Assembly: GCA_002321305.1 (NCBI GenBank) | Contig: DCMF01000022.1 | Span: 1 to 13,690, forward strand | Direction of reading: 5' to 3' | DNA length: 13,690 nucleotides | DNA from: Verrucomicrobia bacterium UBA1629 | GTDB lineage: Bacteria > Verrucomicrobiota > Kiritimatiellia > RFP12 > UBA1067 | Shown: in pieces, positions 8,294 through 13,690 of the stretch | Numbering within the stretch: position 1 is the first letter of the stretch | Layout of the letters: the number at the start of each line of letters is the position of its first letter | The notes under the pieces: model-generated | The model's input: only the letters and a program-made list of their open reading frames with translations | What the model was told of the DNA's origin: nothing | Database searches by the model: none | Program-made: the position numbers and the translations under genes

Positions 8294-11200
8294 AGCGGAT
8301 GATGAGCGCGATTCCGCGCTTGTAGTGCATACGGACGACGAAGCGCTGCAGACCGTCCTTGCCGGTTTCGACGAAGAACTTGGGACGATAATGCTCCCCG
8401 TCCTCCGGCTCGACCTTCCACTCCGAAAAGTCGGCGGGCACGTCAAGCTCCTTCGCCTCGGCGAGAACCAGCCGGCGGAACTTCAGCTGCGAGACGTCAT
8501 CGTACTTCAGCGTCAGCGTCCCCTTCTCCGGGATCGTCAGGACGCGATCCGGGTACGAGGCCACGGGCAGACCCGTTCCGTTCGCGTCCGTCTCCAGCGT
8601 GTCGGACAGTCCGAGCCGCCCCGCAAAGTCGGCCGCAAAGGTTCCCCCGAACGTGCCGGCGAGATAGAGCGAACCGCAGCCGCCGACCGTTCCCTTGAAC
8701 TCTGCCGCGTCCTTCAGCGTCAGCGACGCGCCGCCCTCGACCTCGACACGCCCCGTGCCCGAAAGCGACGGCACGACCGTGCCGACGCCGACCGCCCGAA
8801 GCGTGGCGGCCTCCGCCACGGTGACGGCGCCTTCCGCCGGCAGCGCCGGCCCGACGGCGCCCGTCTCCAGAGACTGCGCGAGCGCGCGAACCTGCGCCGC
8901 CGTGAGCGCACGGTCGAAGACGCGCACGTCGTCAAGGTAGCACTTGGCGCGGATCGTCTTGGTGGGGTCGTATCCGAGCGCAAAGAGGCCCTGCTCCGCC
9001 GCATACGCCGTCGGCACGATCAGCGTCCCCGCAAGATGCCCGTCGCGGTAGGCGACCAGGCACTTCGTCGACGCCTCGTAGACATAGACCATGTGCCACC
9101 AGGTCGCCGCATTCCCGACGGACGAGTCGTAGCCGCCCCTCGTCACGAAGACAGTGTCATTGCCAAGAACGTCCTTGGACGAAAATCCCGCATTCGGACT
9201 CAAGCTCTGACTGGAATTCTCGCTCACCCGGAAGAACTGGCCATCCGTCGCGTCCGACGTCGATGCCCCCCAGAACACGTAACTCGCGCCGGCGGCGTCG
9301 CCACCCGGCTGAAAGCGCAGCGACACGGAAAAGCTGCCCGCCGTCGGGATCTTAGACGGGAACGCGGCGGCCTTCAGGCAGGATGTGCCGTCAAGCTTGA
9401 CGCAGCCGCCGAAGGCGCCGGTCCGCGCCGCCACGTAGGCCGGGGTCTTTTCGGCCTCGCCGGCCACAAGGTCACAGCCGTTGCCGCTCGAATCCGCAAA
9501 CGGACGCGCCGAATCGTCAAACGTCCACTGAACGACCGGCTTCGGCAGGTCGGCGGCCGGGTTCGCCACAGTCGCAGGCGCCTTCATCTCGTAGAGGCTT
9601 TTCACGTCCGCCTCCGTCAGGGCACGCCGATAGATGCGGTAGTCGTCCAGGTCGCCGCCATACTGGTACTTTCCGTCGTGTCCGATGAAAAAAGGCGCCC
9701 CTGCATCGACGGCAAGAGACTGCCCGTCCGAATCTGTCACGGTTGTCAACCGCTGCCCGTCAACGTAGATCGTCTTCGTGCCGGCGCCGTCATACGTGCA
9801 GACGACATGATGCCAGTCGCCGCGAAGGTTGACCTCGCTCGTAAAGGCATCCGCAAAAGACTTCGATCCGTTTTCATAGCGGACGGCCATGCCGTTCCAT
9901 GCACACCTCAAAAGATGCATTTCCCCTGAGATCCAATTGCCGTAACAGCTGAAGACAGTCCCCTCTTCCGTCATTTTCTCGGGACGCGCCCAGAAAGCGA
10001 ACGAGACGGCCTCATTCCCCACGGGAAGTCCCGCCGCCGCCAGCGTCTTGGTCAGCGTCAACTTCGAAGGTGAAGACGCCCCCTCGACTTGCTGGGAGAA
10101 GTGCGCCGCGCCCCCCATCACGCCCGCGACAGCGGAGACCCCCGTTCCGGTCAGGTCGGCGCGGCCCAGTGCGTCCTTGCCCAAGTCGGACGGATCGTCA
10201 AAGGTGTAATGCGCCACCAGTCCGTCCGACACCAGCGGAGAAGCCTTGACGGCCAATGTGCCCGCCCTGACCTCCGTCCCGCCCGTATAGGCGTTGACGC
10301 CGTCGAGCGTCAGCGTGTAGTCGGCCCCGTCCTTGACCAGCGCACCATCGCCGGCGAGCCGGGCCGAATAGGTGCTGGAGGCCGGTGCATCCGTGCCGCC
10401 CACCGTCAGGCGCGCGCCCTTGTTCCAGGTGATCCGCCCTTCGGCGCTTTCGCCCGCCAGTGTGCCGATCACGGGCGATTCGCCCGTCAGCTGCAGAACG
10501 CCGTTTTCATCGACCGCCACAGACGGCAGGGTGCCGGTGGACGCGGATAGCTCCGCATTCTGGACGACGAACTGCGCGCCCTCCCGAAACGGATCGTCGT
10601 TCGTCAGCTGCGTCACGTAGCCGCCCTGGAACAAGACGCGCCCCGGCCCCGTGAAGTAGCCGCCGAAGACCCGCGCGTCCAGCCCCGTGCCGACGGCGTA
10701 GGCGAAACCGAGGCCATGCCCGTTCAGCCGAACCTGCGGCGTTGCGCCGTCCGCCGACGCGATGGAACTGAACAGGATGCCGTCCGCCTGGATGTCCAGC
10801 GCGGAATCGCTGTCCTGGAATTCCAGCGCGACCGTGCGGAAGCTCCGCCAGTATTCCGGCATCTTCTGCGGCAGGACAAGCGTCAGCCCGTCCGCCAGCC
10901 GGAACGTCGCGCGCAAGCCCAGTCCGGCGACAGCGTACTGGAACGCGCCGCCGCCGGCAAACTGAACGACCGTCCCCTCATCGTAGTTCCACGCATTCTC
11001 GCGGCAAAGCTGGAACTTCACCGTCGTCCCCGTCCCCACGGACACGCAAGCCTGATCTTTCGAGAAATAGAAATCGTCCTGCGAACGTCCCTCGGCCGGC
11101 TTCAGCGTCACCGTTCCCTGATTGGCCGCAAACGTCAGGCCGGCGATCCGGATCGGGGTCGAGCCGTCACTTGTCACGACGGCGCCGTCCGCCAGCGACG

Positions 11201-11420
11201 AGAAGTCGTAGACGTAATCGGAGTCCACGTTGAATGTCGTCGCCGCATCGGCATTGGCCGTGCCGTCCGAGGCGACGCTCTTCCAGTTCGACGCAGCCGC
11301 CCAGCTGCCGCCGGTGGCCGCACCGACCCAGGTGTTCGTGCCCATGACGCCCGCGCGCAGCGTTTCCGCATTCAGGAGAGCCGCCGTTACGGCGACCACG
11401 TGTGTCATCAGTCTTTTCAT
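8292..11420 (-). CDS. Secreted LamG-domain protein with autotransporter-associated beta-strand repeat
   Basis: This is a 1042-residue exported protein with no enzyme motif. The start at 11420 is chosen over the longer frame (back to 11579) because it gives a signal peptide (MKRLMTHVVAVTAALL, likely cleavage at LRA-G near 23), has AAGGAAG six bases upstream, and overlaps the preceding stop as ATGA. Just after the signal comes TNTWVGAATGGSWAAASNWK, typical of the first strand of beta-solenoid autotransporter-repeat proteins. A PATR-like unit lies at about 355-390 (LTLDGVNAYTGGTEVRAGTL). Two concanavalin-A-like LamG_3 domains follow, at about 397-612 (WHHVVCTYDG, DDYRIYRRALTEADV) and about 627-847 (WWHMVYVYE, DDVRVFDRALTAAQV). 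The last 190 residues are beta-rich and end in KRGIALIIR. No C-terminal beta-barrel is seen, so it is not a classical autotransporter. A role in binding glycan at the cell surface is inferred from the LamG folds and the glycosidase neighbours. The target is unknown. Confidence 0.88.
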   Translation of the reverse strand: MKRLMTHVVAVTAALLNAETLRAGVMGTNTWVGAATGGSWAAASNWKSVASDGTANADAATTFNVDSDYVYDFSSLADGAVVTSDGSTPIRIAGLTFAANQGTVTLKPAEGRSQDDFYFSKDQACVSVGTGTTVKFQLCRENAWNYDEGTVVQFAGGGAFQYAVAGLGLRATFRLADGLTLVLPQKMPEYWRSFRTVALEFQDSDSALDIQADGILFSSIASADGATPQVRLNGHGLGFAYAVGTGLDARVFGGYFTGPGRVLFQGGYVTQLTNDDPFREGAQFVVQNAELSASTGTLPSVAVDENGVLQLTGESPVIGTLAGESAEGRITWNKGARLTVGGTDAPASSTYSARLAGDGALVKDGADYTLTLDGVNAYTGGTEVRAGTLAVKASPLVSDGLVAHYTFDDPSDLGKDALGRADLTGTGVSAVAGVMGGAAHFSQQVEGASSPSKLTLTKTLAAAGLPVGNEAVSFAFWARPEKMTEEGTVFSCYGNWISGEMHLLRCAWNGMAVRYENGSKSFADAFTSEVNLRGDWHHVVCTYDGAGTKTIYVDGQRLTTVTDSDGQSLAVDAGAPFFIGHDGKYQYGGDLDDYRIYRRALTEADVKSLYEMKAPATVANPAADLPKPVVQWTFDDSARPFADSSGNGCDLVAGEAEKTPAYVAARTGAFGGCVKLDGTSCLKAAAFPSKIPTAGSFSVSLRFQPGGDAAGASYVFWGASTSDATDGQFFRVSENSSQSLSPNAGFSSKDVLGNDTVFVTRGGYDSSVGNAATWWHMVYVYEASTKCLVAYRDGHLAGTLIVPTAYAAEQGLFALGYDPTKTIRAKCYLDDVRVFDRALTAAQVRALAQSLETGAVGPALPAEGAVTVAEAATLRAVGVGTVVPSLSGTGRVEVEGGASLTLKDAAEFKGTVGGCGSLYLAGTFGGTFAADFAGRLGLSDTLETDANGTGLPVASYPDRVLTIPEKGTLTLKYDDVSQLKFRRLVLAEAKELDVPADFSEWKVEPEDGEHYRPKFFVETGKDGLQRFVVRMHYKRGIALIIR

Positions 11421-13648
11421 TTTTTGCTTCCTTTCACTTGTTCTTTGTTTCCATTCGTTTGTTTCGTAGACAGAGTGAAGAGCGCGTTCGTCGCTTTCAC
11501 GTTTTCCTGAAGAGGAATCAGCTTCAGCCCGTCCGGCGCGACAACATCCTTCCGCCAGACGCCTTTGGCGTCTTTCCACGCCACGTCCTGCTTGAACCGC
11601 GTCGCGTTGGCCATCATCAGCGCGCGCGAGCCGTCCCGCGCCTCCCAGAGCGCATGGTAGACGACGGGCTGGACGTTCTTGATGGTGCGTCCCCGGAAAT
11701 TCTCTTCATACGGCACGATCGTGCAGCGGAATTCCGGCGGACGCAGCTGACGTCCGTGCGCGAGCCACTTGCGCCCTTCGCCGTGGTAGAGCCGCACCCA
11801 GTTCTCGCAGAACGTCCGCGTCCGCGCGATGTCCGCCCGGTCGACGTTCTTGCCCCGGTAGTATTCCAGGCGCACGGGGAGGCGCGGCATCTGTCCGTCC
11901 GCCGCGCAGAACGCGAGCCAGTGGGGGCGTCCGTACATTTCCGCGCCGGACTGGAACGGGCTCACGTATTCGTGGTACAGGTAATTGAACACGCTCGCGT
12001 AGGCCCACACGCCCACTTGACGGCAGTTTCGGTAGTCGACGAACGGCATGATGTCGTTGTAGTACTCGTTCGGCTCCTCGAACGAGAAAATCGCCTTCGG
12101 ACAGATCTTGCCCATCTCGTCGATCATCGTCTCGAACTGGTGGCGCAGCGCCTTCGTCTCCCACTGGCCCGGCCCCGGCGGATGCCCGTGCTGCGTGCTC
12201 CAGCAGCTCGGCACGCGCCCGCCCACGTCCTGGTCGGCCTGCACCATCTCGCAGCCGCGTTCGACAAGCGCGCAGGCGACGTCCCTGTTCCACCAGTCGA
12301 TCGTCCACGGATCGGCTGGGCAGAGCGAGGCCGACGTGCCGCCGCCCAGCCAGACGAGATCGTCCAGATGCACCTTGCCGTCCGGATCGCGCACGGCGTG
12401 CGGGGCGACGCGCGCCCAGAAGTCCTTCGAGAAGTCGAGGCGTGTTCCGCCCTTCCAGTCGCCCACGGTCACGTTCCAGTGGTGGCCGCCCGGCCACGCC
12501 CACGGATGCCCGCCGGCCGCCTTGATCCAGCCCATCATCTCCTTGAACGTCGCGTCCGACGGGTAGCACGGGAAGTATTCCGTCGTCACCCAGTCGCCGT
12601 GACGCTCCCAACCTTCGAGAATGGCGATCAGGGGCACGCCGGGGAACTTCCTGTTCCAGTACTCCGTCAGCCACCACTTGAGGTCTTCGGGGCGGTCGAA
12701 CCACTCGCGGTTGAAGCGCATGACGGCGGGCGCCTCGCGCGCCCAGTCCGGCACGTCCGCGCGGTCGAGGAACTTCGCCTTGCACCACTTCTGGCGGTGC
12801 GCCCACGCCTTGTAGATGTCGGCAGCGTCATACCACGTCGTCGGTTCACCGCTCGGACCCGCAAAGCTGCGCGTCACGATGTCATAGGTTTGCGCGTCGG
12901 CGTTCTCCGTGTAGCCGAGGCGTGACCAGCGGAGAAGCAGACTGCCGTCGCGGTAATTGCCGTCCGGCAGGTCTGTGCGATACCAGCGCGCGATCAGCAG
13001 CTCCTTGGTGTGCGCCTCGGCATCGTAGGCCGCCGTGTAGAGGCCGCCACCGTCGTCGTAGAAGCAGCCGAACTGCGAAACGAGATCGCCCGGATAACGC
13101 CAGATGCGCCGATACGGCCACTTCCCGTAGGGGATTTCGGGATTCATCGGGTAGCGGACAACGCCGCCCTTCGAGTTGCCCGTCACGATGCAGTCGTCCA
13201 CGGGCGACGAGCCCAGCTGCTCGTTCAAGGCGATCTGAGGATAATCCGTCTTCAAGATGGCCCAGCCAAGCTTCGGCGTCGCGGCGATCCGCCAGGCGAC
13301 GTCCGCGCCCTTCGCCGTCACCGTGCAGACGACTTCGGCGAGGACGCTGCCGACCTCGCGGTAGACGAGGCGGACGCCGTTCGTCAGCGTTTCCAGGTTG
13401 AAGGACTTCGCGTCGCGCGCGGAGACCGTCTTGCGCTCGGTGAACCGGCCCGCCTTGCAGCAGACGACCTCGAACAGCGGAAAGCGCGCGACCGGCGAGG
13501 CGTAGTCGCGCCCGTGCGAGACGAGCCGCGAGACTTCCCCCTTGCGCGCGGCGTCAAACTCGACGCGCAGGGTGGAGGAGCAAACCGCTGACTCTTCGGA
13601 CGGGACTAGCTCTTTACGCGCTTGCGGCTTTGCGGGAGGGACGCACAC
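11417..13648 (-). CDS. DUF6259 family glycosidase-like protein (probably 5'-truncated by contig end)
   Basis: 743 residues are readable from a GTG at 13648. The frame is also open for 14 more codons to the window edge, six of them poly-G. No Shine-Dalgarno precedes the GTG and there is no signal peptide, unlike the other genes here, so the real N-terminus is probably missing. The conserved part begins at about residue 26 (STLRVEFDAARKGEVSRLV). The protein shows the pattern I associate with DUF6259: a beta-sandwich N-terminal half, then a barrel-like region with LIAILEGWERHGDW, CEMVQADQDVGG (Asp472, Asp474), HGHPPGPGQW, SFEEPNEYYND (Glu524, Glu525, Glu528) and a C-terminal region with ALMMANATRF. 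DUF6259 proteins are regarded as glycoside-hydrolase-like; the substrate is unknown and the catalytic roles of these acidic residues are inference. The last ~17 residues are lysine- and asparagine-rich and the DNA there is AT-rich. The gene overlaps the LamG gene by 4 bp and is the first visible member of the operon. Confidence 0.82.
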   Translation of the reverse strand: MCVPPAKPQARKELVPSEESAVCSSTLRVEFDAARKGEVSRLVSHGRDYASPVARFPLFEVVCCKAGRFTERKTVSARDAKSFNLETLTNGVRLVYREVGSVLAEVVCTVTAKGADVAWRIAATPKLGWAILKTDYPQIALNEQLGSSPVDDCIVTGNSKGGVVRYPMNPEIPYGKWPYRRIWRYPGDLVSQFGCFYDDGGGLYTAAYDAEAHTKELLIARWYRTDLPDGNYRDGSLLLRWSRLGYTENADAQTYDIVTRSFAGPSGEPTTWYDAADIYKAWAHRQKWCKAKFLDRADVPDWAREAPAVMRFNREWFDRPEDLKWWLTEYWNRKFPGVPLIAILEGWERHGDWVTTEYFPCYPSDATFKEMMGWIKAAGGHPWAWPGGHHWNVTVGDWKGGTRLDFSKDFWARVAPHAVRDPDGKVHLDDLVWLGGGTSASLCPADPWTIDWWNRDVACALVERGCEMVQADQDVGGRVPSCWSTQHGHPPGPGQWETKALRHQFETMIDEMGKICPKAIFSFEEPNEYYNDIMPFVDYRNCRQVGVWAYASVFNYLYHEYVSPFQSGAEMYGRPHWLAFCAADGQMPRLPVRLEYYRGKNVDRADIARTRTFCENWVRLYHGEGRKWLAHGRQLRPPEFRCTIVPYEENFRGRTIKNVQPVVYHALWEARDGSRALMMANATRFKQDVAWKDAKGVWRKDVVAPDGLKLIPLQENVKATNALFTLSTKQTNGNKEQVKGSKK
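11427..11433 (-). promoter_or_regulatory. Shine-Dalgarno deciding the LamG gene start
   Basis: AAGGAAG on the minus strand ends 6 bases before the ATG at 11420. It lies inside the last codons of the upstream DUF6259 gene, whose TGA (11419-11417) overlaps the ATG in an ATGA. The arrangement supports translational coupling and rules out the longer N-terminus. Confidence 0.7.
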
Positions 13649-13672
13649 ATCGCGTCCGGGGCATTCAATTTG

Positions 13673-13690
13673 CCCCCCCCCCCCCCCCCC
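13673..13690. other. Terminal run of 18 C (probable sequencing/assembly artefact)
   Basis: The window ends in 18 consecutive C (poly-G on the minus strand). Nothing similar occurs elsewhere in the window. Runs of G at read ends are a known artefact of two-colour Illumina chemistry, and an assembler can leave them at a contig end. These bases should not be trusted as genomic, nor the six glycine codons they would add to the DUF6259 frame. Confidence 0.75.

Noticed and set aside
2697..9929. A plus-strand open frame of 2410 codons
   Set aside because: It lies antisense to the GH2 and LamG genes. Its translation is Arg/Val/Ala-rich without motifs, as expected from the mirrored codon positions of high-GC genes, and the minus-strand frames carry clear domains and catalytic motifs.
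11421..11579. N-terminal extension of the LamG gene to a start at 11579
   Set aside because: The extra 53 residues are charged and lie inside the DUF6259 gene. The ATG at 11420 gives a signal peptide, a good Shine-Dalgarno and an ATGA overlap.
11402..12925. A plus-strand open frame of 507 codons opposite the DUF6259 gene
   Set aside because: It has no recognisable motif and a composition typical of a GC shadow; the DUF6259 frame explains the region.
13673..13690. C-tract as a natural phase-variation (slippage) tract
   Set aside because: It is exactly terminal in the window and matches the known poly-G read artefact; without flanking sequence it cannot be called a contingency locus.

Overview
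The window is a dense, high-GC (roughly two thirds G+C by eye) block of carbohydrate-degradation genes. All four genes lie on the minus strand, so transcription runs from right to left. The gene content points to an uncultivated gut- or rumen-type bacterium of the Verrucomicrobiota/Kiritimatiellota/Lentisphaerota group: a DUF6259 family protein, a secreted LamG protein with an autotransporter-associated beta-strand repeat, a GH99-like (WbsX-like) lipoprotein, and a PF12831-type FAD oxidoreductase domain. No rRNA or other phylogenetic marker is present, so this placement is inference. The run of 18 C at the right end looks like a contig-end sequencing artefact.

Layout in transcription order. 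(1) 13648-11417: a DUF6259 glycosidase-like protein whose true N-terminus is probably off the contig. (2) 11420-8292: a secreted 1042-residue protein with a PATR-type repeat and two LamG lectin-like domains; its ATG overlaps the previous stop as ATGA. (3) 8282-2682: a 1866-residue lipoprotein that joins a GH99-like domain, an alpha/beta-hydrolase (esterase-like) domain, a small alpha/beta accessory domain and a complete LacZ-type GH2 beta-galactosidase; it starts 9 bp after the previous stop. (4) 2631 to the left edge: a secreted GH39/clan-A-like glycosidase with beta-sandwich modules, fused in frame to the beginning of an FAD-dependent oxidoreductase and cut by the window edge. It follows a 50-bp gap that holds a candidate promoter and operator.

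The first three genes look co-transcribed and translationally coupled. The fourth may share the transcript but seems to have its own promoter. Together they look like an extracytoplasmic glycan-processing set: surface binding (LamG protein), galactoside and other glycoside hydrolysis, possible deacylation, and possible oxidation of sugar products. There is no SusC/SusD, transporter, regulator or sulfatase in the window, so the substrate cannot be assigned.

The most unusual point is that two neighbouring genes are in-frame fusions of enzymes normally encoded separately. Coding covers nearly everything. The non-coding stretches are 2632-2681, 8283-8291 and possibly the last ~40 bases; there is no gene-free stretch above 300 bases. 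I found no tRNA, rRNA, CRISPR, insertion sequence or clear intrinsic terminator.
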